Source of the DNA: CAYMTN01 sp964393335
GTDB lineage: Bacteria > Chloroflexota > Anaerolineae > Aggregatilineales > Aggregatilineaceae
NCBI GenBank assembly: GCA_964393335.1
Contig: CAYMTN010000170.1
Span: forward strand, 1-12,009
Length of the DNA stretch: 12,009 nt
Direction: 5' to 3'
The notes below the pieces were generated by a model. It saw only the letters and a list, made by a program, of their open reading frames with translations. It searched no databases and was not told the origin of the DNA. This document shows positions 1-5,609 of the stretch, in pieces; positions within the stretch are counted from its first letter, which is position 1; the number at the start of each line of letters is the position of its first letter. The translations under genes and the position numbers were made by a program.

Positions 1-133
1 CGGTCGCCGATCCGGTTTCGGCGGTCAGCCACCAGATCAGCGCGAACATGGCCACGCGGCTGCCGGTCAGCGACAGCGCCTGCCCGGTCCAGATCGTGAA
101 AAACGGGCGTTTCCAATCGGTAGTAGCTTGCAT
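1..133 (-). CDS. MFS transporter, N-terminal fragment (cut by window edge)
   Basis: The minus strand opens at an ATG (131-133) and reads through the left edge, giving 44 whole codons. The residues begin MQATTDWKRPFFTIWTGQA, followed by SLTGSR and FALIWWLT and ending near ETGSAT. This is the usual cytoplasmic tail and first transmembrane helix of a major facilitator superfamily permease. The IWxGQxxSLxGS segment is typical of the macrolide-efflux/enterobactin-exporter-like branch (family knowledge); the substrate cannot be told. A GAGG ribosome-binding motif lies about 10 bases before the ATG. A strong promoter lies about 100 bases upstream, and a terminator from the previous gene separates it from the glycosyltransferase, so it is probably its own transcription unit. 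Family call is fairly sure; function is open because most of the gene is missing. Confidence 0.75.
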   Translation of the reverse strand, partial: MQATTDWKRPFFTIWTGQALSLTGSRVAMFALIWWLTAETGSAT

Positions 134-226
134 ACCACTATCCTCGTTGGTTTACCTGACAAAGGTCTCTGTTATGATTACGTACAAAGCCCCGTTTGAG
201 TATCACGCTCGGAAAATTAAACCACG

Positions 227-238
227 ATATGATCATAT
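227..238. promoter_or_regulatory. 12-bp perfect palindrome at the MFS promoter -10 region
   Basis: ATATGATCATAT is a perfect 12-bp palindrome that overlaps the downstream half of the -10 box and reaches the predicted transcription start of the MFS promoter. This is where a dimeric repressor would block RNA polymerase, and drug-efflux MFS genes are often controlled by such repressors (general knowledge). No regulator gene is visible in the window. In AT-rich DNA a palindrome of this size can arise by chance, so this is only a candidate operator. Confidence 0.3.
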
Positions 239-264
239 ATACTGCGCGATATGAATAATGTCAA
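236..264 (-). promoter_or_regulatory. Sigma-70-type promoter for the MFS gene
   Basis: On the minus strand a perfect TTGACA -35 box (259-264) is followed after exactly 17 bases by TATATA (236-241, five of six matches to TATAAT). It sits in an AT-rich gap that contrasts with the GC-rich genes. Transcription would start near 229, giving a leader of about 95 nt before the MFS ATG at 133. It points the same way as that gene and lies beyond the terminator of the glycosyltransferase. Confidence 0.7.
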
Positions 265-316
265 GCCACAAATTGATTTTCATGATCGCGGGATTAACTT
301 TGATGATCGTTCACCT

Positions 317-354
317 CAAAAAACAAAAACAGCGCGGGCTTATGGCCTGCGCTG
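317..354 (-). terminator. Intrinsic terminator of the glycosyltransferase gene
   Basis: Read on the minus strand, CAGCGCAGGC (345-354) pairs with GCCCGCGCTG (330-339) across a 5-base loop, with one G-T type mismatch in the 10-bp stem. It is followed directly by a TTTTTGTTTTTTG tract (317-329). It lies 36 bases past the stop codon of the glycosyltransferase and is correctly oriented to end that transcript before the MFS promoter. Confidence 0.85.
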
Positions 355-389
355 CGTGATTGCCGTATGGAGTTGGCGGCGGGAAGGGT

Positions 390-2153
390 TTATTTCGCCT
401 GATCCCAGCCCTGTTCGAAGGTAGCCGTCACCGCGTCACCGTAATTCTGCGTGATATGATCCCAGATCGCCAGGATGCCGCGCCCTGGGGGTTCGAGCAG
501 CGGGGCCAGCGGCGAGTCGATCTGCAAGTCGTAGCGGCAGTGATAGATCGCCACGCGGTCGATCTCGCGCGTGATGTGGCAGTGCGCCTCGACGAAGCGG
601 TAGATCGGCTCCAGCGGTTCGACATCGCGGCGGCCACCTTCCGCCCACCACTGCTGGCGGCGGCCTTCATCCAGCGGGGGGATGCGCAGACCGTCGCGCA
701 TGGTGGTGTCCACGATCATACGCGGCTGGCGGTGGGCGAGATCGTCCAGCATTTCCTGGACGTTCTGCTCGGAGTCTTCGTCCGGCACGATCAAGGGATA
801 GCCATAGCTGTACTGCGTCGGGCTGTCGCGGTTCGCCTGGAAGTTGATCGCCGTATCCACGCCCCACACCAGCACCGTGTCCTCCGGCGCGGTGTGTTCC
901 GCGACGTACTGCGCGACCGCGTCGATACGCTGCGGCCCGGTCACGTCCCAGTTCGCCAGGTAGAAGCGTACCAGCGTGGTGCCCAGCGGCACCCCCACCA
1001 GCAGCACGACCAGGTACGCGCGCAGCCATTTCGCTGCCCGCCGCGAGCGGCGATCTCCCCTGGCGACCGTGCCCGCCAGCACCGGCTGGCTGAACGTCAT
1101 CAGCAGCACCATCGCCGGGATCAGCGTGATGTAATAGTGTGCGTAGCCCCGGTTGGTCACGTTCGAGAGCAGCAGATCAATCACCAGCGTGATCACGGCC
1201 CACAACGCCAGCGTCGCGTCGGTGGCGGCCTGCCGGTTGGCGTGCGGATACGCCAGCCCGCGCCGCACCGCCACGCGGATGCCGATCACCAGGAACGGCA
1301 CAAACGGCCCGAACACCAGCAGGAACGGCGTTCTGGTGAACGTCGTGAGCACCGTCTCGCCCAGCCACTCCGATTCCGCGCTGACCCACGTGTGAAAGTC
1401 ACTGGCGGCGACAAACGACGCCTTCAGCGCGTCATCCAGAATGCCATTGGCCAGCAGGAACAGCGCCACGAGACCCAGGCACGTCAGCCCGCCCAGCACG
1501 ATCCCGCCCAGCCACTTCCAGCGGCGCGACGTGCCCATCACCGGATGGCGGCTGATTACAATCGCCGGGATGAACGCCAGCGCCACGCCGACCGTCGTCT
1601 GTTTGATCACCAGGGCCACGCCTGCCGCAAACCCGACCACGAACGCCCAGCGGGTGCGCGGCTCGCGCAGAAACTGGTACCCTGCCGCAAACACGACCAC
1701 CTGCGGCAGCAGCGCGTATGGCTCGGTGAAATTCACGTCCGACACCAGGCCCGGGTGCCGCACGAACAGCACGAACAACAACGGCCCGGTCCAGACGCCA
1801 AGCCGTTCGCGGCGCGTCTGTTTGAGCAGCCAGTACAGCGTCAGCGCCGCCAGCGCTATCGTGATATTTTCGATCAGCCACAGCGCCCAGCGGTTGGTGC
1901 CGAACAGCACAAACGCCAGCGCGTCGATGTAATACACGCCCGGCAGCTTGTTATCCCACGCATCGACGTACGGCAGCCCGCCCTCGCGGATGACTTTGCC
2001 GGTATAGGCAAAAATGCCGCTGTCCCGGCGCTGCTCGACAACTGACGGGGCCAACTGCCAGGACGCCACGAACACCAGCAGCAGCAGAATCACCAGTATC
2101 GACGCGAGGGTCACATGTTCGCGAATCGTACGTGTCTGCACCGAATGGCTCAT
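390..2153 (-). CDS. GT-C membrane glycosyltransferase, GT39/PMT_2-like
   Basis: This 587-residue protein looks like a polyprenyl-phosphate-sugar-dependent glycosyltransferase of the PMT/ArnT type, which moves a sugar from a lipid carrier onto an acceptor on the outer face of the membrane. After one N-terminal membrane segment (about residues 14-35) comes the first outer loop with RRDSG (D44 is the likely catalytic acid) and PYVDAWDNKLPG (about 61-72), the hallmark loop of these enzymes. Roughly ten further hydrophobic segments follow to about residue 410. A soluble C-terminal part (about 415-587) contains EDTVLVWG and is typical of the uncharacterised bacterial members. The ATG at 2151-2153 is preceded by AAAAGGAG 13 bases upstream and a TATAAT box 38 bases upstream. 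The gene is monocistronic between promoter and terminator. Donor and acceptor are unknown. Confidence 0.78.
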   Translation of the reverse strand: MSHSVQTRTIREHVTLASILVILLLLVFVASWQLAPSVVEQRRDSGIFAYTGKVIREGGLPYVDAWDNKLPGVYYIDALAFVLFGTNRWALWLIENITIALAALTLYWLLKQTRRERLGVWTGPLLFVLFVRHPGLVSDVNFTEPYALLPQVVVFAAGYQFLREPRTRWAFVVGFAAGVALVIKQTTVGVALAFIPAIVISRHPVMGTSRRWKWLGGIVLGGLTCLGLVALFLLANGILDDALKASFVAASDFHTWVSAESEWLGETVLTTFTRTPFLLVFGPFVPFLVIGIRVAVRRGLAYPHANRQAATDATLALWAVITLVIDLLLSNVTNRGYAHYYITLIPAMVLLMTFSQPVLAGTVARGDRRSRRAAKWLRAYLVVLLVGVPLGTTLVRFYLANWDVTGPQRIDAVAQYVAEHTAPEDTVLVWGVDTAINFQANRDSPTQYSYGYPLIVPDEDSEQNVQEMLDDLAHRQPRMIVDTTMRDGLRIPPLDEGRRQQWWAEGGRRDVEPLEPIYRFVEAHCHITREIDRVAIYHCRYDLQIDSPLAPLLEPPGRGILAIWDHITQNYGDAVTATFEQGWDQAK

Positions 2154-2190
2154 CTAGATCGACGCGCTCCTTTTGGACGGTGATAGTTTC

Positions 2191-2220
2191 ATTATAACCG
2201 ACCCTGCGGTGAAATTTCCA
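2191..2220 (-). promoter_or_regulatory. Proximal promoter of the glycosyltransferase gene
   Basis: On the minus strand a perfect TATAAT (2191-2196) lies 38 bases before the ATG. A TGGAAA at 2215-2220 (four of six matches to TTGACA) lies 18 bases further upstream. Transcription would begin near 2184, leaving a leader of about 30 nt that contains the AAAAGGAG ribosome-binding site. The -10 box is strong and the -35 box weak. Confidence 0.5.
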
Positions 2221-2244
2221 GCCCCACCCGCCCTACACAGCAGG

Positions 2245-2274
2245 CACGGCGTGAGAAGATGTGCTCACGCCGTG
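2245..2274. repeat. 11-bp perfect hairpin between mdh and the glycosyltransferase
   Basis: CACGGCGTGAG (2245-2255) and CTCACGCCGTG (2264-2274) are perfect reverse complements around an 8-base loop. On the minus strand no T-run follows, so it is not a standard terminator for mdh. On the plus strand only TTTATG follows. It sits between two candidate promoters of the glycosyltransferase, about 10 nt into a transcript from the distal one. Possible roles are a 5' stabilising stem, a weak terminator for mdh read-through, or a remnant repeat. Confidence 0.6.
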
Positions 2275-2289
2275 TTTATGTGGAGGGTC

Positions 2290-2318
2290 ATTATACCACG
2301 CACCGCTCACCCCTTCAA
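2290..2318 (-). promoter_or_regulatory. Distal promoter ahead of the glycosyltransferase, extended -10
   Basis: On the minus strand TTGAAG (2313-2318) is followed after 17 bases by a perfect TATAAT (2290-2295). The TATAAT is preceded by TGG, giving an extended -10 element. Transcription would start near 2283 and read through the 2245-2274 hairpin and the proximal promoter into the glycosyltransferase, with a leader of about 130 nt. The sequence match is better than that of the proximal promoter. Confidence 0.5.
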
Positions 2319-2341
2319 GAGCGGATGGGTCCGGTCGGGGA

Positions 2342-2358
2342 GTTCCAGGCACCGGAAC
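2342..2358 (-). other. Short hairpin just after mdh
   Basis: On the minus strand GTTCCGG and CTGGAAC can pair over seven base pairs (one G-T) around a TGC loop, starting 5 bases past the mdh stop codon. No T-run follows, so it would be at best a weak terminator or a protector of the mRNA 3' end. Confidence 0.3.
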
Positions 2359-2363
2359 GTGAC

Positions 2364-3362
2364 TTATCGCGCCGCGCTCAGCAGGTCCGCCACCGCGTCG
2401 CGTTCGTCCAGCAGCTCGTCGGCGGAGATCATGATTTTGCCGCGGGCATAATCGCTCAAGTACAGACCTTCGACCACCTCGTACGCGCCGCCGCCCAACG
2501 ACCGCAGCGGGAATGAAAACATCAACCCGTCCGGCACGCCGTAAACGTTGTGGTCGGAGATGATCGCCGCGCTGAACCAGCGCCCCGCTGGCGTGGGCGT
2601 GACCATGCTGTGCAGATAATTCACGATGGCGTTCGCCGCGCTGGCGGCGCTGCTCTTACCGCGCGCCTCGATGATCGCTTTGCCGCGCTGCTGGATCGTC
2701 TTCAGGAATTCGCCCTCGAACCACGCGCGGTCCTGGATCACGTCCAGCGCCGGTTGGCCGTCGATCAGCGCGTTCTCAAAATCCGGGAACATCGTCGGGC
2801 TGTGATTGCCCCACACGGCCAGGTTCGTCACCGCGCTGACCGGCACGCCCGCTTTTTTGGCGATCTGCGTCTTGGCGCGGTTTTCGTCCAGGCGCGTCAT
2901 CGCCATCCACCGGTCGGCGGGTACGTCCGGCGCGCTGCGCATGGCGATCAGGGCGTTGGTGTTGCACGGATTCGCCACGACCAGCACGCGAATATCGTCG
3001 GCGGCGTGGTCGTTGATCGCCTTGCCCTGCGAGACGAAAATCGGCGCGTTGTCCTTGATCACGTCGGCGCGTTCCATGCCTTTGCCGCGCGGTTTGCCGC
3101 CGACGAGCACCGCCCAGTTCGCATCCCGGAACGCGACCGTCGTGTCGGCGGTCAGCACCACGTCTTGCAGCAGCGGGAAGGCGCAGTCGTCCAGCTCCAT
3201 CACGACGCCGCGCAGCGCATCCTGCGCCTGGGGGATTTCGAGAAGCTGCACAATGACCGGCTGATCCGGCCCGAAGGCTTCCCCGTTGACCAGCCGGAAC
3301 AACAGACTGTATCCAATCTGACCGGCGGCCCCGGTCACTGCCACACGAATCGGTGCTTTCAC
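2364..3362 (-). CDS. mdh: Malate dehydrogenase, type 2 (cytosolic-like)
   Basis: This 332-residue enzyme interconverts malate and oxaloacetate with NAD(H) in the TCA cycle; length is normal for the family. From the GTG start, the nucleotide-binding loop TGAAGQIG holds G11, G14 and G17, and E42 in LLE would grip the adenosine ribose. The substrate loop GGKPRGKGMER has R92 and R98. NPCNTN begins at N131, MTRLDENR gives R157 and D159, and H187 in GNHSP is the catalytic base partner of D159. All key residues are present, with arginine at the positions that favour malate over lactate. The frame can be opened eight codons earlier at an ATG (3386), but AAGGAG lies exactly 6 bases before the GTG, and the protein then begins KAPIRVAVTGAAGQ as its relatives do. 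A promoter lies upstream; no co-transcribed partner is evident. Confidence 0.95.
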   Translation of the reverse strand: MKAPIRVAVTGAAGQIGYSLLFRLVNGEAFGPDQPVIVQLLEIPQAQDALRGVVMELDDCAFPLLQDVVLTADTTVAFRDANWAVLVGGKPRGKGMERADVIKDNAPIFVSQGKAINDHAADDIRVLVVANPCNTNALIAMRSAPDVPADRWMAMTRLDENRAKTQIAKKAGVPVSAVTNLAVWGNHSPTMFPDFENALIDGQPALDVIQDRAWFEGEFLKTIQQRGKAIIEARGKSSAASAANAIVNYLHSMVTPTPAGRWFSAAIISDHNVYGVPDGLMFSFPLRSLGGGAYEVVEGLYLSDYARGKIMISADELLDERDAVADLLSAAR

Positions 3363-3368
3363 GGTTGG

Positions 3369-3374
3369 CTCCTT
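3369..3374 (-). promoter_or_regulatory. Ribosome-binding site that fixes the mdh start
   Basis: AAGGAG on the minus strand lies 6 bases before the GTG at 3360-3362. It falls inside the coding frame opened by the upstream ATG at 3386, which itself has no recognisable ribosome-binding motif. This supports the GTG as the true start. Confidence 0.75.
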
Positions 3375-3431
3375 ATAAATCAGCATCCGAAGTCTGAATC
3401 GTCACAAAAAATCGTTCGTCGTTCATAAAAT

Positions 3432-3462
3432 ATTATAGCGACAAACTATCTTCAAGTGACAA
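3432..3462 (-). promoter_or_regulatory. Candidate mdh promoter
   Basis: A perfect TATAAT (3432-3437, minus strand) lies about 70 bases before the mdh GTG. The nearest -35-like box is TTGTCA (3457-3462, five of six matches), but the 19-base spacing is longer than ideal. Transcription would start near 3425 with a leader of about 60 nt. Confidence 0.45.
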
Positions 3463-3470
3463 CTTGCCCC

Positions 3471-3636
3471 GGGTTTATTCCAAATCTGGGGCGCCTTTCT
3501 GACCTGGGCGACGGTTTTTCGTTTTTCGTAGGGGCGGCGCTTCGAACCACCGGTTCGCCTCTGCCCAGGTTTTTGCAGGGCGCGGCAAGCAGCGCCCCTA
3601 CCAAAACATATCTGGCCCCGAATCTGGAATGCACCC
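3471..3636. repeat. Imperfect inverted-repeat element (MITE- or REP-like) with nested inner palindrome
   Basis: Outer arms 3471-3492 and 3615-3636 match as inverted repeats at 17 of 22 positions. Inside them, GTAGGGGCGGCGCTT (3528-3542) and AAGCAGCGCCCCTAC (3587-3601) match at 13 of 15. A further small hairpin, CGAACC/GGTTCG, lies at 3543-3557. No transposase or believable protein lies within. The structure fits a non-autonomous, palindromic intergenic repeat. Two overlapping open frames here on opposite strands are by-products of the GC-rich palindrome. It occupies much of the 3387-3794 gap, in which I see no gene. Confidence 0.6.
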
Positions 3637-3695
3637 CTTGCCCCGGCAAATGCCCCGAACCTGACGACTCACAGCAGGGATGGCGTAGAACTCAG

Positions 3696-3735
3696 GTAGG
3701 CTTGGCGTCCTTCAGCGGGAACCAATCCCGCCTAC
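3696..3735. repeat. Second palindromic element bounded by GTAGG and CCTAC
   Basis: GTAGGC (3696-3701) and GCCTAC (3730-3735) form the ends. Next to the right end lies a 6-bp perfect hairpin, GCGGGA (3715-3720) with TCCCGC (3726-3731), around ACCAA. The outer and inner pairings share two bases, so they are alternatives or a branched fold. The ends resemble those of the element at 3528-3601 (GTAGGGGCG...CGCCCCTAC), which suggests a related family. Confidence 0.45.
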
Positions 3736-3794
3736 AATACGTATATGAATTGAGGTGATCGACGGTCAGGTGGTGGAGGCACAGGGGACCAGCC

Positions 3795-4004
3795 ATGATG
3801 AACACATACCAGAACTTACAGCTTCACGAGTGGATCGAGATGGGACGCGAGACTGGCAGAATCCGCGACGCCCAAACAGTGATCCTGGCTTACTGCATGG
3901 ACGAACGCGAAGCGCTGGCCTGGATTGCCGACATCGTCAGGGGCGAAACCTCCGAGCAGGAAGCGCTGGTTTTTATGACGCGTGTCATCCAGTACATGCA
4001 ATAG
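3795..4004 (+). CDS. Small protein of unknown function, 69 aa
   Basis: I do not recognise this family. The sequence is a plausible small soluble, mostly helical protein: MMNTYQNLQLHEWIEMGRE, then regularly spaced hydrophobic residues to the end VFMTRVIQYMQ. It has no signal peptide, membrane segment or cysteine pair. AGGGG lies 8 bases before the first ATG; the second ATG (3798) is an equally possible start. Support for it being real comes from the ribosome-binding site, the absence of any competing frame with better features, and an excellent intrinsic terminator 23 bases after its stop codon. Its own promoter is not clear; a TACAAT at 3733-3738 is the nearest -10-like box. It lies alone between two palindromic repeats and the HlyC/CorC gene. 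Confidence 0.65.
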   Translation: MMNTYQNLQLHEWIEMGRETGRIRDAQTVILAYCMDEREALAWIADIVRGETSEQEALVFMTRVIQYMQ

Positions 4005-4027
4005 ACCTCCCCAACCTGCATCCCCCT

Positions 4028-4064
4028 GCCCCCGGCGGCCTGCACGCACCGGGGGCGTTTTTTT
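4028..4064 (+). terminator. Intrinsic terminator of the 69-aa protein gene
   Basis: GCCCCCGG (4028-4035) and CCGGGGGC (4049-4056) form an 8-bp perfect GC stem with a 13-base loop. It is followed by G and seven Ts (4058-4064). It starts 23 bases after the stop codon and should isolate this gene from the downstream membrane protein. Confidence 0.9.
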
Positions 4065-4079
4065 GGTAGAACCGCCGAA

Positions 4080-4116
4080 TTGTGTGTTCCATTCGAGTCT
4101 GGTAATAATGTACAAT
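4080..4116 (+). promoter_or_regulatory. Candidate promoter of the HlyC/CorC-family gene
   Basis: TTGTGT (4080-4085) and TAATAA (4103-4108) are separated by 17 bases. A second -10-like box, TACAAT (4111-4116), has no good partner at the right distance. Either would start transcription 50-60 bases before the ATG at 4170. The region is the only AT-rich stretch between the terminator and the gene. Confidence 0.45.
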
Positions 4117-4169
4117 AGACACGCATGGTCACGGCATATTGCCGCGACTCGTTGAGGTGGGAGCGTGGT

Positions 4170-5570
4170 ATGTCAATCGTGTTCGGGCTGATCGCTGTTT
4201 TTGCTCTGGTGTTCATGAATGGGTTTTTTGTCGCCGCCGAGTTCGCGCTGGTGGGTGCTCGTCACACGCGGATCGCGCAGCTTGCCGAATCCGGTCATAC
4301 CGGGGCGCGTGTCGCCCAAAAAGCTATCGATCACCTGGATAACTACATCGCCGCCACCCAACTGGGCATCACGCTGGCCAGCCTGGCGCTGGGCTGGATT
4401 GGCGAACCGGCATTCGCCCACCTGTTGGAGCCGGTGCTGGACCTCGTGCTGCCGGCAAAAACGGTGGAGACAGTCGGGCACACGATCGTCATCGGCGTCG
4501 GTTTTGCGCTGGTCACCATGCTGCACATCGTGTTAGGTGAGCTGGCTCCCAAGTCGATCGCCCTGCAACGCCCGGAAGCCACCGCGTTGATCGTCTCGCG
4601 CCCGGTGACCCTGTTCGCGCACGTTTTCCGGCCCGTGATTTACGTGATGAACCGCGTCGGCAACGCGGTCGTGCGCCTGCTGGGTTTCGAACCGGCCAGC
4701 GGGCACGAACGCGTCCACTCGGCGGAGGAACTGGGTATGCTGGTCCGATCCGCGCACGAAGCCGGGCTGCTCGAAGACCGCGAAGAGCTGCTGCTCCAGC
4801 GCGTGTTTGACTTTAGCGATATCCACATCCGCGAGGTCATGCAGCCGCGCGTCGAAGTCGAAGCGATCCCGATCGACATACCGCTGGCGCAACTGCTGGA
4901 ACGGGTCGCCACCGGCCCATATTCGCGCTACCCGATCTTCAAAGACTCGATTGACAAAGTGGTCGGCATCCTGCACACCAAAGACCTGCTCGACCTGATC
5001 GTGCATAACCCGGATATTCTCGACAACCGGGACGCGCCGCTCGACGTGACGCCCGTCCTGCGCACGCCGCTCTACTTCCCGGCGATGGCAAGCGTCGATA
5101 AGGTGCTGGAACAGATGCAGCGCTCGCAGACGCACGTCACGATCGTCATCGATGAATTCGGCGGCATGGCCGGGATCGCCACGATGGAAGACATCCTCGA
5201 AGAACTGGTGGGCGAGGTGCAGGACGAATTCGACGTCGAGCCGGAGCCGGTCCACATCGAGGCGGATGTGGCCGTGTTTGACGGGTTGGTCAGCCTCAAC
5301 GACGTGATCGAGCGTTTCGGGGAGCCGGGCGACGAATTCCACTCGGCGACGATTGGCGGGTACGTGGCCGAGCGCCTGGACCGCATCCCGACGACCGGCG
5401 ACAAGGTGCCCTTCGGCCCGTATGACCTGTACGTCGATGACATGGACGAGATGCGTGTCGCGCGCGTGCGACTGATCGCGCGTAAACCGGAAGCAGCGCC
5501 CAGCCAGAACGAACCGGCGGCCCCCCCGGATGGCAACAAACAGGCGAAACCGGATCAGCCTGCCGGCTAA
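4170..5570 (+). CDS. CNNM/HlyC-CorC family membrane protein with CBS pair
   Basis: This 466-residue protein belongs to the family often annotated as hemolysin-like or CorC, whose studied members act in Mg2+ or other cation homeostasis; a direct hemolysin role is doubtful. The DUF21/CNNM membrane domain spans about residues 1-200, with FVAAEFALVGARHTRI, GITLASLALGWIGEPA (66-81) and GELAPKSIAL (123-132) as signatures. CBS 1 lies at about 218-278 (VMQPR, YSRYPIF, GILHTKDLL) and CBS 2 at about 285-345 (VTIVIDEFGGMAGIATMEDILEE spans its end). The CorC_HlyC domain is at about 360-437. A Pro/Ala/Glu-rich tail closes it. The frame can be opened at 4125, but GGGAG sits 6 bases before the ATG at 4170 and the protein then begins directly with the first membrane helix. 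It ends 39 bases from a convergent gene with no clear terminator between. Confidence 0.9.
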   Translation: MSIVFGLIAVFALVFMNGFFVAAEFALVGARHTRIAQLAESGHTGARVAQKAIDHLDNYIAATQLGITLASLALGWIGEPAFAHLLEPVLDLVLPAKTVETVGHTIVIGVGFALVTMLHIVLGELAPKSIALQRPEATALIVSRPVTLFAHVFRPVIYVMNRVGNAVVRLLGFEPASGHERVHSAEELGMLVRSAHEAGLLEDREELLLQRVFDFSDIHIREVMQPRVEVEAIPIDIPLAQLLERVATGPYSRYPIFKDSIDKVVGILHTKDLLDLIVHNPDILDNRDAPLDVTPVLRTPLYFPAMASVDKVLEQMQRSQTHVTIVIDEFGGMAGIATMEDILEELVGEVQDEFDVEPEPVHIEADVAVFDGLVSLNDVIERFGEPGDEFHSATIGGYVAERLDRIPTTGDKVPFGPYDLYVDDMDEMRVARVRLIARKPEAAPSQNEPAAPPDGNKQAKPDQPAG

Positions 5571-5609
5571 TACCCGGTTCCGCCTGGGCCACACGGACGC
5601 CGCAGCGTG

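Noticed and set aside
48..254. 68-codon plus-strand frame at the left edge
   Set aside because: It runs antisense to the MFS start and across its promoter, with no ribosome-binding site.
360..2045. 561-codon plus-strand open frame opposite the glycosyltransferase gene
   Set aside because: Its product is extremely rich in Arg, His and Gln with no domain, and the opposite strand encodes a clear membrane enzyme with promoter and terminator. Long antisense frames are common in GC-rich genes.
2550..3428. 292-codon plus-strand frame opposite mdh
   Set aside because: It is the Arg/His-rich shadow of mdh, whose catalytic motifs are all intact on the other strand.
3452..3758. Overlapping open frames on both strands across the 3471-3636 repeat
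   Set aside because: They run straight through the palindrome and have no domain or believable composition. Such frames arise from the repeat itself.
4533..5594. 353-codon minus-strand frame opposite the HlyC/CorC-family gene
   Set aside because: Low-complexity His/Asp/Arg composition and no domain; the plus strand has recognised domains in order.
5571..5609. Bidirectional terminator between the convergent genes
   Set aside because: Only a 4-5 bp stem (ACACG/CGTGT) can be formed and there is no T-run on either strand.
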